Of a stretch of DNA of 42,934 nt, positions 17,581 to 26,138 are shown piece after piece; positions within the stretch are counted from its first letter, which is position 1, and each line of letters starts with the position of its first letter. The notes under the pieces are model-generated. The model did no database searches. It was not told the DNA's origin and was given only the letters and a program-made list of their open reading frames with translations. Both the position numbers and the translations under genes were made by a program. This DNA comes from Alphaproteobacteria bacterium (lineage in GTDB: Bacteria > Pseudomonadota > Alphaproteobacteria > Bin95). Where the stretch lies: assembly GCA_022825195.1 (NCBI GenBank), contig JAJDYL010000006.1, forward strand, positions 1-42,934, in the 5' to 3' direction.

Positions 17581-18843
17581 TCAGGCTTCGGCGGCGACCG
17601 GCAGCGACTCCAGGCCGCGCAGCACGATGCTGGGGCGGAAGCGCGCCGGCGGGTCCGCGAGCCGGATCGAGGAGAAGCGTTCCAGCAGCACCTCGATGGC
17701 GATGCGCGCCTCCAGCCGCGCGAGCGGCGCGCCGATGCAGGCGTGGATGCCGCGGCCGAAGGAAATGTGGCTGCCCTGGTCGCGCCCGACATCGAGCCCG
17801 TCCGGATCCCCGAACTGCTCGGGGTCCCGGTTGGCGCCGCCGATCAGCATCACGATGTCCTCGCCGCGCTTCACCGGGAAGCCGTTCACGTCGCAGTCCT
17901 CGACGATGCGGCGGAGGTCGAGCTGCACCGGCGAATCGTAGCGCAGCAGCTCCTCCACCGCCGACGGAACGAGCGACGGGTCGTCGCGGAGCCGCTGCAG
18001 CTGCTCCGGATGTTTCAGCAGGGCCAGCATGCCGTTGCCGATGAGGTTGACGGTGGTCTCGTTGCCGGCGACCAGCAGCAGGCGCAGCAGGGCGATCATT
18101 TCGGCCTCGTCCAGCCGGTCGCCCTCCTCCTCGGCCTGGACGAGGCCGCTCAGAATGTCCTCCTGCGGGTCGGCGCGGCGTTCCTCGATGAGCGGCGCGA
18201 AATAGGCGTCGAGGTCGGCGCCGGCGCGGATGGCGTCGGCGCGTTCTTCCGGCGCGATCGTCGGCTCCAGAATACGCGCCCGGCGGTCCGACCAGCTGCG
18301 GAACCGGGGACGGTCCTCCACGGGCACGCCCAGCATTTCCGCGATCACGATCACCGGCAGCGGCTTGGCGACGACCTCCATGAGGTCGAAGCCGGACAGG
18401 TCGTCGATGCCGTCCAGAAGCTCGTGCATGAGGCTGCGGATATGCGGCTCCAGCGCATTGACCGCCCTGGGCGTGAACGCCTTGCTGACCAGCCCGCGCA
18501 GCCGGCGGTGGTCCGGCGGGTCGAGCGACAGCAGGGACGGCGTGCCGGGGTCCGGGATGACCGTGCGCTTGCCCGGCCGCTTCGCTTTCCTGCCGTCGCT
18601 GGAGAAACGCTGCCAGTCGGGAAGGATCGCCGCCACGTCCTCGTAGCGGCCGAAGATCCAGGCGTTCATCAGCCGGCTGCGGTGCGCCTGGCCCCGCTCT
18701 CGAAGCGCCGCGTAGGCGGGATAGGGGTTCTGCGTGTTCCGGTAAGCCACCGGATTGTAGGCGTGGCCGCTCTCGAAGCGCTCCCGCATGAGCATGGCCT
18801 GCATGGCGGTCTTCCGGACCGCCTGTTTCAGGGATAGCGCCAT
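17581..18843 (-). CDS. Cytochrome P450
   Basis: This soluble 420-residue bacterial class-I type P450 should need a separate ferredoxin and reductase, which are not adjacent. The I-helix oxygen motif is AGNETT (259-264), the ExxR pair is E298/R301 and the heme loop is FGRGIHACIG (362-371) with the axial Cys at C369. HRRLRGLVSKAFTPR (from about 112) is the usual C-helix region. The ATG at 18843 has a GGGGGAA ribosome site. The substrate is unknown. The gene ends 8 bases from the lyase-like gene, tail to tail. Confidence 0.95.
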   Translation of the reverse strand: MALSLKQAVRKTAMQAMLMRERFESGHAYNPVAYRNTQNPYPAYAALRERGQAHRSRLMNAWIFGRYEDVAAILPDWQRFSSDGRKAKRPGKRTVIPDPGTPSLLSLDPPDHRRLRGLVSKAFTPRAVNALEPHIRSLMHELLDGIDDLSGFDLMEVVAKPLPVIVIAEMLGVPVEDRPRFRSWSDRRARILEPTIAPEERADAIRAGADLDAYFAPLIEERRADPQEDILSGLVQAEEEGDRLDEAEMIALLRLLLVAGNETTVNLIGNGMLALLKHPEQLQRLRDDPSLVPSAVEELLRYDSPVQLDLRRIVEDCDVNGFPVKRGEDIVMLIGGANRDPEQFGDPDGLDVGRDQGSHISFGRGIHACIGAPLARLEARIAIEVLLERFSSIRLADPPARFRPSIVLRGLESLPVAAEA

Positions 18844-18907
18844 GACCGTTCCCCCTGCTGGACGCAGTCCTCTTCCGCTTCGTTCATACTCCCGGCAGGG
18901 CCGGCTT

Positions 18908-19747
18908 TCAATGCGACATCAGGGCGGGAACCGTGGTGTCGCGCAGCAGCGAGGCCGTCACGCCGCCGAACGCCCACTCGCGCATGCGGGAGTGCCCCCA
19001 GGCGCCCGTGACGATCAGGTCGATGCCGCGGTCGCTCACATGCGAGAGCACGATGTCGGAAACGGCGACGCCGTCGGCGACCGTGTTCGCCGCTTCGACA
19101 TTCACGCCGTGGCGCGCCAGGTGCAGCGCGATATCGGCGCTCGGGATGTCGCCGTGGTCGCCGCTCGAGGGACGGTGCGCATTGACCGAGAGGACCACGA
19201 CCTTTTCCGCCCGGCGCAGGAGCGGCATGGCGTCGTTCACCGCCCGCGTGGCCTCGCGGCTGGCGTTCCAGCACACCAGCATGTTCCGGCCCAGACCGTC
19301 GAACCGTCCGGAATTGGGTATCACCAGGACCGGACGGCCGCAGCTCATCGTGAGGTCCGCGGCAAGGTCCGGATAGGGGTAGAGCTCCGGCTCCGACGCG
19401 CTGCCCTTGCCGACCACGGCGAGGTCCGCATAGCGCGCGTGCAATGCCGTCACATGGCTGACCGAGCCCGACGCCGTGCGCCATTCGGCGTGGACGCCGG
19501 CTCCCTCCGCGATCTCCAGGAAGCGCCCGCGGGCGCGTTCGCCCTCTCCGCGGACCCGTTCGACGGCGGCTTCGAGCGTACTCGCCGGCATCCCCGCCAC
19601 CATCCAGGTCGGGATCAGCGGGTCCGGAGCAACGAACAAGCCGGTCAGATGGCCGTCGTCCGCCCCGGCCAGATTCGCAGCCACGCGGATGCGCTCGCCC
19701 GCGCGGTCGCTGCCGTCCACATGCACGAGAATATTCTTGAGGCCCAT
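18908..19747 (-). CDS. Universal stress protein with two USP domains
   Basis: This 279-residue protein contains two tandem USP folds. The first starts at the N-terminus (KNILVHVDGSDRAGERIRVA) and the second after about residue 155 (RNMLVCWNASREATRAVNDAMPLL). The C-terminal GAWGHSRMREWAFGGVTASLL, then VPALMSH, has the ATP-binding Gly-rich spacing of USPs. Such proteins help survival under stress, often by nucleotide binding. A strong ribosome site (GGAGGGG) precedes ATG 19747. It lies on the minus strand between an acyl-CoA dehydrogenase gene and a P450 gene. Confidence 0.93.
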   Translation of the reverse strand: MGLKNILVHVDGSDRAGERIRVAANLAGADDGHLTGLFVAPDPLIPTWMVAGMPASTLEAAVERVRGEGERARGRFLEIAEGAGVHAEWRTASGSVSHVTALHARYADLAVVGKGSASEPELYPYPDLAADLTMSCGRPVLVIPNSGRFDGLGRNMLVCWNASREATRAVNDAMPLLRRAEKVVVLSVNAHRPSSGDHGDIPSADIALHLARHGVNVEAANTVADGVAVSDIVLSHVSDRGIDLIVTGAWGHSRMREWAFGGVTASLLRDTTVPALMSH

Positions 19748-19818
19748 CTCACACCCCTCCGGTAACGAGCGGCGGCCGCCGCCCCATGCCTTCGATATGG
19801 TGCGCCCGGGCGGGGAAT

Positions 19819-20967
19819 TTAAGCGTCCGCCGCCTCGCGCAGCATGGCGCGGGCGATCTGCTGCTGCTGGATCTGCGAGGTGCCCTCGAAGATGCGGAAC
19901 ACCCGCGTGTCGCGGTAGAGGCGGGCGACGGCGCTCTCGGCCATATAGCCCTGCCCGCCCAGGATCTGGACCGCCCTGTCGGCGACGCGGCTTACCATCT
20001 CGGAGGCGAAATACTTGGCGCAGGCAATGTCCGCGAAGGGCAGCGGGCGCCGTTCGAAGCGCCGGGCGCAGTCCAGCACCATCGCCTCGGCGGCATAGGT
20101 TTCCGCGCGCATGTCGGCGAGCATGGCCTGGACGAGCTGGTGCTCGCCGATGGCCCGGCCGAACTGGCGGCGCTCGCGGGCATAACGGACCGCCTCGCCG
20201 ATCAGCCGCTTCGCCTGCCCGACGCAGGTGGCCGCCACATGGGTGCGCGCATGGTTGATGCCCCGGAGCGCCGCCTTGAGCCCGATGCCCTCCTGCCCGC
20301 CGACCAGCGCGTCGGCCGGCACGCGGCAGTCCTCCAGATAGACCTCGGAGACGCGCGAGCCGCGCTGCCCCAGCATGTCGAAGGGCTCGCCCGCGCGGAT
20401 GCCCGGCGTGCCGGCATCGACCGCGAAGGCCGAGACGCCGCCCGCGCCGGGGCCGCCCGTGCGCGCCATGACAAGGAACATGTCGGCGTCGGGCGCGTTG
20501 GTGATGTAGCGCTTGGTGCCGTTCAGCACATAGTCCGCGCCGTCGCGCACGGCGCTCGTCTCCAGGCCGGCGGCGTCGGAGCCGTAGTCGGGCTCCGTCA
20601 GCGAGAAGGCCCCGGTGCAGCGGCCCTCGGCCATGGCCGGCAGGTATTTGCGCCTCTGCGCCTCGGTGCCGAAATCGAGGATCGCCTGGCTGCAAAGCCC
20701 GATCGTGGTCGAGAAGCGGGCGCGGAACACGGCCGAGGCCTGCGTGAACGCGAAGGTGAGCCGCACCTGCTGCTCCTGGGTGAGGCCCAGCCCGCCATAG
20801 TCTTCGGGGATCGAGATGGCGAAGAGGCGCATCTCCGAGATCCGGCGCACAAGGTCGTCCGGCACCCGGTCCAGCCGGTCCACCCGCTCCTCATTCGGAA
20901 TCAGCTCCTCGCGCGTGAACGCCTCAACCTCGGCCAGATAAGCCTCGAACTCCATGTCGCCGCCCAT
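19819..20967 (-). CDS. Acyl-CoA dehydrogenase
   Basis: This 382-residue FAD enzyme introduces a 2,3-double bond into acyl-CoA thioesters. Family signatures are FSLTEPDYGSDAAGL (FAD and substrate loop), NGTKRYITNA, QFGRAIGEHQLVQAMLADM, and the C-terminal ILGGQGYMAE with FEGTSQIQQQQIAR, where the Glu of FEGTS is the usual catalytic base position. The start was set at ATG 20967 (ribosome-like GGGGGCGG). The longer frame to 21018 adds unlike residues, and ATG 20955 is also possible. The acyl specificity is unknown. Confidence 0.93.
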   Translation of the reverse strand: MGGDMEFEAYLAEVEAFTREELIPNEERVDRLDRVPDDLVRRISEMRLFAISIPEDYGGLGLTQEQQVRLTFAFTQASAVFRARFSTTIGLCSQAILDFGTEAQRRKYLPAMAEGRCTGAFSLTEPDYGSDAAGLETSAVRDGADYVLNGTKRYITNAPDADMFLVMARTGGPGAGGVSAFAVDAGTPGIRAGEPFDMLGQRGSRVSEVYLEDCRVPADALVGGQEGIGLKAALRGINHARTHVAATCVGQAKRLIGEAVRYARERRQFGRAIGEHQLVQAMLADMRAETYAAEAMVLDCARRFERRPLPFADIACAKYFASEMVSRVADRAVQILGGQGYMAESAVARLYRDTRVFRIFEGTSQIQQQQIARAMLREAADA

Positions 20968-21056
20968 GATCCGCCGCCCCCAAATGCCCCGCCGAAGACA
21001 GCGTAGGGGGCCTGCCAAGGGGGATCAACGGCAGCGGGCGGCGGCTGGTTCGCGAC

Positions 21057-21172
21057 GCCGCTTCGCGCCTGCCCGGAATGAACAAAGGACCGGAACGAGC
21101 CCGGGCATGACAGAGGAGCCGGCCCCGAGCCTGTCGAAGGGGGTGTTCCGGCATGAAGGACAAGGGACGGGC
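21057..21172. repeat. Dispersed intergenic repeat of alphaproteobacterial type
   Basis: On the minus strand this stretch carries modules such as CCCCCTTCGACAGGCTCGGG and TCATGCCCGGGCTCGTTCCGG, followed by CATTCCGGGCAGGCGCGAAG. Mixtures of such short palindromic modules are common between genes in alphaproteobacteria. Here the repeat begins where the coding similarity of the PIN-domain toxin gene ends, so it marks the break of that gene. Exact borders are uncertain. Confidence 0.5.
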
Positions 21173-21448
21173 CGGGTTCCGGCCGCCGGCGGTATGGGCG
21201 TCGCCGGGGTCCGGCAGATCGAGCGAGGCGGCAAGGGCGGCGTATCCCGTGACGGTGGCATCGGGGAAGTGTTCGTCCATGATCGCACGGGTGCGCTCAA
21301 GCACGCCGGCCGGGATATCCGGTCGGTCCGCCAGAAGGCTCCGCATCCACTCCTCGTGGATGTCCGCACTCCAGAGCGGCGCATACAGGTCCCGAAGGCC
21401 GGCCGGATAAAGAACATTGGCGTCGAGCAACGCCGCTGGAGGCGGCAT
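21172..21448 (-). pseudogene. Broken PIN-domain (VapC-like) toxin
   Basis: The frame starts at ATG 21448 with LLDANVLYPAGLRDL, the first strand and acidic residue of a PIN-domain ribonuclease. It continues with WSADIHEEWMRSLLADRPDIP, TRAIMDEHFPDATVTGY and LDLPDPGDAH, which carry further active-site acids. Two faults are visible. First, about a dozen residues normally found between LRDL and the WSxxIxxEW segment are missing. Second, after DPGDAH the family sequence is lost and the frame runs into repeat DNA, so the last part of the fold with its final acidic residue is absent. The antitoxin gene lies 3 bases upstream. I infer an inactivated toxin. Confidence 0.7.
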
Positions 21449-21451
21449 CGC

Positions 21452-21898
21452 CTATTGGAGGCCAAGGCTTCGATCGAGAGCCGTGAGCTCGTCCAGCGCC
21501 TTGTTGCGCGAGAATTCCGCCTCGCGGCGATAGACAAGAATGTCCCGGGCGCGGACCCGCCGGTGCGCGCCGACCTTGCGGCAGGGTATGCGGCCTTCGT
21601 CGAGCAACCGCACCAGGTGCGTTCGCGATACCTGCAGAAGTTCGGCCGCCTGCCGCGTCGTCAGTTCGGCATGCAACGGCGTCAAGACCACACCGTTCCC
21701 GTGCGCCATCTGGTCGAGAATTTCCTTGAACAGGCGCAGCGCCGACAACGGAATGTCCACGGGTTCCTCTTCAGCGCCACCGAAACGCGCCGGCACCGGG
21801 TCCGTACCGTCGCCCCATGCCGTGAGTTTGCGGCCTGCCTCACCCGCCAGGACCGTGTCGCGCTCGCTGGGAATTCCAGCCGCCGTTCTTCCGCTCAT
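21452..21898 (-). CDS. Excisionase-type HTH antitoxin partner of a PIN toxin
   Basis: This 148-residue protein (ATG 21898) has a C-terminal excisionase/MerR-like DNA-binding domain: LTTRQAAELLQVSRTHLVRLLDEG, then IPCRKVGAHRRVRARDIL and a charged tail ending DRSLGLQ. Proteins with this domain directly upstream of PIN genes act as antitoxins and autorepressors. The stop codon lies 3 bases before the start of the broken PIN toxin gene, the usual arrangement. The first 70 residues are less conserved. A further upstream ATG at 21967 would add a hydrophobic stretch but would overlay the AT-rich probable promoter, so it is disfavoured. Confidence 0.75.
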   Translation of the reverse strand: MSGRTAAGIPSERDTVLAGEAGRKLTAWGDGTDPVPARFGGAEEEPVDIPLSALRLFKEILDQMAHGNGVVLTPLHAELTTRQAAELLQVSRTHLVRLLDEGRIPCRKVGAHRRVRARDILVYRREAEFSRNKALDELTALDRSLGLQ

Positions 21899-21980
21899 CG
21901 CGCTTCTCCACCATCCGGCGGAAAGATAAACATCAAACGCCGTAAATGCAACAAATGACACAAACATCACAATAGATATC
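21899..21980 (-). promoter_or_regulatory. AT-rich promoter/operator region of the antitoxin gene
   Basis: The bases just upstream of the antitoxin gene are strikingly AT-rich against the surrounding high-GC DNA. On the minus strand they include tgtgtcatttgttgcattta with near-repeated TTTG/ATTTA blocks. This is where an autorepressing antitoxin would bind. I cannot define -35/-10 boxes with confidence. Confidence 0.4.
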
Positions 21981-22073
21981 CGTCGGGCAGAACCGGGACG
22001 CTCAGGCTGACGGGCGGCCGTCATCCGTGCCATTCTGGCCGGCGGTGGAGGAACGGGCAAAGACGGAGGGCCG

Positions 22074-22787
22074 ATGGCGGCGATTGCGGTGACCGGGGCC
22101 AATCGGGGCATCGGCGCAGGCATTGCGGCGGCGCTGGTGGAGCGGGGTTTCGCGGTAGCCTGCCTCACGCGCTCCGGCCGGGGTCCCGAGGGGCTGGACC
22201 TGCCGGCATGGCCCGTGGACGTGACCGACGCGGGCGGGCTCGCCCGCGCGCTCGACGCGGCGGCGCGGGAGCTCGGCGGGCTGGAGGGGCTGGTCAACAA
22301 TGCCGGCGTCCACCTGCAGGGGCCGAGCGCGGACTTCCCGGTCGAGGACTTCGCCCGCACCATGGCGGTCAACGCCACCGCCGTCTTCGCCGCCGCGCAG
22401 GCCGCCTATCCGCACCTCAAGGCAAACGGAGGCGGCATCGTGGTCAATCTGGGTTCCTATTGGGAGCGGCTCGGCGTGCGCGCCAACACCGCCTATTGCG
22501 CGTCGAAGGCCGCCGTCTCCGGCCTCACGCGCTGCCTCGCCGTGGAATGGGCGCGGGACAATATTTCCGTCTATACCGTCGCCCCCGGCTATGTGGAGAC
22601 GGACATGAACGCCGAAATCCTCGCCAATCCGCGCTTCCGCGCCTGGCTGGAGCGGCGCATCCCGGTCGGACGGCCCGGAAGCGTGGACGAGGTGGCGCGC
22701 TTCGTGGCGCTGCTGTTCGCCGAGAAGATCCACTATCTCACCGGCGAGACCATCGTGATGGACGGGGCGCAGAGCATCAACCAATGA
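22074..22787 (+). CDS. Short-chain dehydrogenase/reductase (SDR)
   Basis: This 237-residue NAD(P)-dependent SDR has the cofactor motif TGANRGIG (7-14), the NNAGV motif (LVNNAGVHLQ), the catalytic YCASK, and the PGYVETDM block after it. Such enzymes interconvert hydroxyl and keto groups, for example 3-hydroxyacyl-CoA or 3-oxoacyl-ACP. ATG 22074 has an ACGGAGGG ribosome site. Its stop overlaps the ATG of the acyl-CoA dehydrogenase gene (ATGA at 22784-22787), so the two are translationally coupled and may work in one degradation route. Confidence 0.93.
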   Translation: MAAIAVTGANRGIGAGIAAALVERGFAVACLTRSGRGPEGLDLPAWPVDVTDAGGLARALDAAARELGGLEGLVNNAGVHLQGPSADFPVEDFARTMAVNATAVFAAAQAAYPHLKANGGGIVVNLGSYWERLGVRANTAYCASKAAVSGLTRCLAVEWARDNISVYTVAPGYVETDMNAEILANPRFRAWLERRIPVGRPGSVDEVARFVALLFAEKIHYLTGETIVMDGAQSINQ

Positions 22788-23959
22788 CCGTGCTGGACCG
22801 CCTCGACGCCCGCCTCGAAAAGACGCTGCCGGACGAGGAAGCGGCGGTGCTGGAGGCCGTGAAGCGCCTTGCGGAACGGGTGGTGGCCCCGGCCGCGGCC
22901 GCCCTCGACGCGGAGGCCCGCTTCCCCTGGGACAATCTCGCCGCCATGCGCGAACTCGAACTCAACCGCATGTTCGTGCCCGAGGCCTATGGCGGCGCCG
23001 GCCTGTCCTTCGCCTGCTACATCCGCGCGGCGCACGAGATGGCGCGGGCCTGCGCGGCGACCGGCATCGTCTGGTCCACCACCTTCCACGCCGTCAAGCC
23101 GGTGATCGATTTCGGCAGCGGGGAGCTGAAGCGCCGCATCCTGCCGCGCATCGCCGACGGCGGCCTCGCCGCGCTCTGCATCACCGAGGCCGACGCCGGC
23201 TCCGACGCCACCGGCATGCGCACCCGCTTCCGCCCTGACGGCGGCGACATCGTGATCGACGGCGCCAAGACCTTCATCACCAATGGCGACGTGGCGGACG
23301 TCTATGTGCTGTTCGGCAAGTGGGCGGAGATCGAGGACGGGCGCGCGGCGATCACGGCGCTTACCGTCGAGAAGGAGGCCGCCGGCATAAGCGTGCTGCG
23401 GCTGGAGGACAAGCTCGGCCTGCGCGCGAGCTCCACCGCCGCGCTCGCCTTCGAAGGCGTGCGCGTGCCCCGCGGAAACCTGGTGCTCGGGCCGGGCGAA
23501 GGGCTGAAAGTGCTGTTCGGCGCGCTCAACAAGTCCAGACCCTCCATCGCCGCGCATGCGCTCGGCATTGCGCGCGCCGCCTTCGACGACGCCGTGGCCT
23601 ATATCGGCGCGCGGCGCCAGTCCGGCCGGCGCATCGCGGACTTCCAGGGCATCCAGTTCATGCTCGCCGACCTCGCCACCGAGCTCGCCCAGGCGGAGCT
23701 CTGGCTCGGCTACGTCGCCGGGCTGGTGGACGAGGGGCTGGACGATATCGGCATCGAGGCCTCCATGGCCAAGCTCTCCGCGTCCGACCTCGCCATGAAG
23801 GCCGCCGATATGTGCGTGCAGCTTCACGGCGGGTACGGCTATATCAGGGAGTATCGCGCCGAACGGCTGCTGCGCGACGCCAAGATCACCCAGATCTGGG
23901 AAGGGACCAACCAGATCCACCGCCAACTCATCGGCCGCAGTTTTTCGAGGCACTCATGA
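22784..23959 (+). CDS. Acyl-CoA dehydrogenase
   Basis: This 391-residue member of the FAD-dependent acyl-CoA dehydrogenase family has ALCITEADAGSDATGMRT, DGAKTFITNGDVAD, RRQSGRRIADFQGIQFMLADL and, at the end, QLHGGYGYIREY with WEGTNQIHRQLIGR. The Glu of WEGTNQIHR is the usual catalytic base position. It overlaps the SDR gene before it and the amidase gene after it by 4 bases each (ATGA). The tight coupling of dehydrogenase, SDR and amidase suggests a dedicated catabolic pathway for an amide-containing or branched acyl substrate, which is inference. Confidence 0.93.
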   Translation: MTVLDRLDARLEKTLPDEEAAVLEAVKRLAERVVAPAAAALDAEARFPWDNLAAMRELELNRMFVPEAYGGAGLSFACYIRAAHEMARACAATGIVWSTTFHAVKPVIDFGSGELKRRILPRIADGGLAALCITEADAGSDATGMRTRFRPDGGDIVIDGAKTFITNGDVADVYVLFGKWAEIEDGRAAITALTVEKEAAGISVLRLEDKLGLRASSTAALAFEGVRVPRGNLVLGPGEGLKVLFGALNKSRPSIAAHALGIARAAFDDAVAYIGARRQSGRRIADFQGIQFMLADLATELAQAELWLGYVAGLVDEGLDDIGIEASMAKLSASDLAMKAADMCVQLHGGYGYIREYRAERLLRDAKITQIWEGTNQIHRQLIGRSFSRHS

Positions 23960-25224
23960 CCGCTCCCCATCTCCTCTCCGCCCTGGACGCCGCCGCCGCC
24001 ATCCGCGCGGGGAACCTGACTTCCGAGAGGCTGGTCGAATCCTGCCTCGCGCACATCGAGGCGCGCGACGAGACGGTTGGCGCCTGGATCCACCTGGACG
24101 CGGACGCCGCGCTCGCGGAAGCGCGGCAGCGCGACCGGGAGGAGCCGCGCTCCGCGCTTCACGGCGTGCCCGCGGGCATCAAGGACATCATCGACACGCA
24201 CGACATGCCGACCGGCTACGGCTCGCCGATCTACACGCCCGGCAACCGCCCGGCCTGGGACGCAGCCCCGGTGGCGCTGCTGCGCGACGCCGGCATGGTG
24301 GTGCTCGGCAAGACGGTGACGACCGAATTCGCCATGCGCCATCCGGGCAAGACCCGCAATCCGGCGGATCCGGCCCGTACGCCGGGCGGCTCCTCGCAGG
24401 GCTCGGCCGCGGGGGTCGCCGACTACCAGGTGCCGGTCGCCATCGGCACCCAGACCGCAGGCTCGGTGGTCCGGCCGGCCTCCTATTGCGGCGCGGTCGG
24501 CTTCAAGCCCACCTTCGGCACGGTGCCGCGCGCAGGCGTGAAGCCGATTTCCGAGACGCTGGACACGGTGGGCTCCATGGCGCGCACGGCCGCCGACGCC
24601 GGCGCCTTCGTGGAGGCCATGGCGGGCATCCCGATCTCGCCGGTGGAAGCGCGTCCGGCGCGGTTCGCCATGTGCCCGAGCCCGGCCTGGCATTGCGTGG
24701 AGCCGGCGTCGGCCGAGGCGATGGAATTTGCCCGCGCGGCCGCCGGCGCGGGACCGGAGGACCTGGCGCTGCCGTCCCCCTGCGACGAGGTGCCGGCGGC
24801 GCACGATGTCATCATGCCCTATGAGGGCGCGCGCCTGCTCGCATACGAATACCGCATGCATCGGGAGCGGATGAGCGACGCCATCCGCGGAATCGTCGAA
24901 ACCGGCCTCGGCCTCGACCATGAGCGCTATCTCTGGGCGCTCGGCATCCGCGAGGCGGCGCGGGCGGCCTTCGAGAGCGTCTTCGACGGGGTGGATGCGC
25001 TGATTACCCCGGCCGCGCCCGGCGAGGCGCCGGAGGGGCTCGGCTGGACCGGCTCGCCGGAATGCAACCGCATCTGGACGACCCTGGGCGTGCCCTGCAT
25101 CACGCTGCCGGGGTTTTCGCCCGGCAACGGCCTGCCGGTCGGGGTCCAGCTTGTCGGCCGGGCGGGCGGGGACGCGGACCTGCTCGCCGCCGCCGCCTGG
25201 CTGCACCCGCGCCTCGCCGGGTGA
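23956..25224 (+). CDS. Amidase-signature family hydrolase
   Basis: This 422-residue enzyme hydrolyses a C-N amide bond through a Ser-cisSer-Lys triad. The Lys is K76 in GIKDIID, the cis-Ser is S146 in PGGSSQGSAAG, and the nucleophile is S170 in GTQTAGSVVRPAS. The S146-S170 spacing of 24 is that of known amidases. The ATG overlaps the preceding stop (ATGA 23956-23959). It is shorter than GatA, and no gatB or gatC is adjacent, so a tRNA amidotransferase role is unlikely. The substrate is unknown. Confidence 0.92.
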   Translation: MTAPHLLSALDAAAAIRAGNLTSERLVESCLAHIEARDETVGAWIHLDADAALAEARQRDREEPRSALHGVPAGIKDIIDTHDMPTGYGSPIYTPGNRPAWDAAPVALLRDAGMVVLGKTVTTEFAMRHPGKTRNPADPARTPGGSSQGSAAGVADYQVPVAIGTQTAGSVVRPASYCGAVGFKPTFGTVPRAGVKPISETLDTVGSMARTAADAGAFVEAMAGIPISPVEARPARFAMCPSPAWHCVEPASAEAMEFARAAAGAGPEDLALPSPCDEVPAAHDVIMPYEGARLLAYEYRMHRERMSDAIRGIVETGLGLDHERYLWALGIREAARAAFESVFDGVDALITPAAPGEAPEGLGWTGSPECNRIWTTLGVPCITLPGFSPGNGLPVGVQLVGRAGGDADLLAAAAWLHPRLAG

Positions 25225-25232
25225 GGACGGCC

Positions 25233-26138
25233 ATGGGCAGCTTCGAGGCGTTCCGGGCGCTTCCCCACGCGATCACGCTGCTCGGCATGTCGGGCGTCGG
25301 CAAGACGATGCTCTCGACCTCGCTGCGCCGGTCGGCCGACTGGTTCCACTATTCCGCCGACTACCGCATCGGCACGCGCTACCTGGCCGAGCACATCCTC
25401 GACAATATCAAGTTCAAGATCATGTCGATGGCGGACCGCTTCGTCGCCGACCTGCTGCGCTCCGACTCGATCTATATCGAGCACAATATCTCGGTGGACA
25501 ATCTGGAGCCGGTCTCGACCTTTCTCGGCATGTATGGCGACCCGGCCGCAGGCGGGCTGGACATGGAGACCTTCCTCCACCGCCAGCGGCTTTACCGGGA
25601 CGCCGAGATACAGTCGATGCTCGACGTGCCGGACTTCATCGCCAAGGGCTGGCGGCTCTACGGATGCGAGAGCTTCGTCAACGACGCCTCCGGCTCGCTC
25701 TGCGAGGTGGTCGATCTCGACAACCCGGAGGACCCGGTGCTGGACCGGCTGACCGGCCACAGCCTGATCGTCTATATCCGGGCCGACGCCGCCTTCGAGG
25801 AAACGCTCAAGGAGCGCGCCCGCACCCATCCGAAGCCGCTGTTCTACAATCCCGACTTCCTGATGCCGCGCCTCGAAGGCATGCCGGAGGACGGCGCGGG
25901 CGTCGACCCCGTCGGATTCGCGCGCCCGCTCTTCCCGGAGCTTCTGGCGTTCCGCCGGCCGCGCTATGAGCGCCTGGCCGAGCGGGGCCTCGCGCTGGAG
26001 ACCGCCGACGTGTTCGCGAAGGGCGGCATTCCCGATGCGGCCCGGTTCCTCGCCACGCTCTGGGAGCATGGCGGCGACCGGCTGGAGAGCTATATCGGGC
26101 TCTGCGAGCGGCGCCGGGCGGAAAGGAAGGGCGGCTGA
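25233..26138 (+). CDS. Uncharacterised P-loop ATPase/kinase-like protein coupled to metA
   Basis: This 301-residue protein has a Walker A motif GMSGVGKT (18-25) right after a hydrophobic strand (AITLLGMS), reminiscent of shikimate-kinase-like small-molecule kinases. Conserved-looking stretches follow: DYRIGTRYLAEHILDNIK, SIYIEHNISVDNLEPV, ESFVNDASGSLCEVVD and LIVYIRADAAFEETL. The end is basic and hydrophilic. ATG 25233 was chosen; an in-frame GTG at 25221 is also possible. The stop overlaps the metA start (TGATG, 26134-26140 region), so synthesis of the two is coupled. I do not know a characterised member. Kinase activity toward a small metabolite is inference. Confidence 0.8.
   Translation: MGSFEAFRALPHAITLLGMSGVGKTMLSTSLRRSADWFHYSADYRIGTRYLAEHILDNIKFKIMSMADRFVADLLRSDSIYIEHNISVDNLEPVSTFLGMYGDPAAGGLDMETFLHRQRLYRDAEIQSMLDVPDFIAKGWRLYGCESFVNDASGSLCEVVDLDNPEDPVLDRLTGHSLIVYIRADAAFEETLKERARTHPKPLFYNPDFLMPRLEGMPEDGAGVDPVGFARPLFPELLAFRRPRYERLAERGLALETADVFAKGGIPDAARFLATLWEHGGDRLESYIGLCERRRAERKGG

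Noticed and set aside
18908..20695. A 595-codon fusion of the universal stress protein with upstream residues
   Set aside because: The first 316 codons are a shifted frame of the acyl-CoA dehydrogenase gene. The stress protein has its own ATG at 19747 with a strong ribosome site.
25225..26137. SAM-II riboswitch before metA
   Set aside because: metA overlaps the upstream gene, so there is no leader in which such an element could lie.
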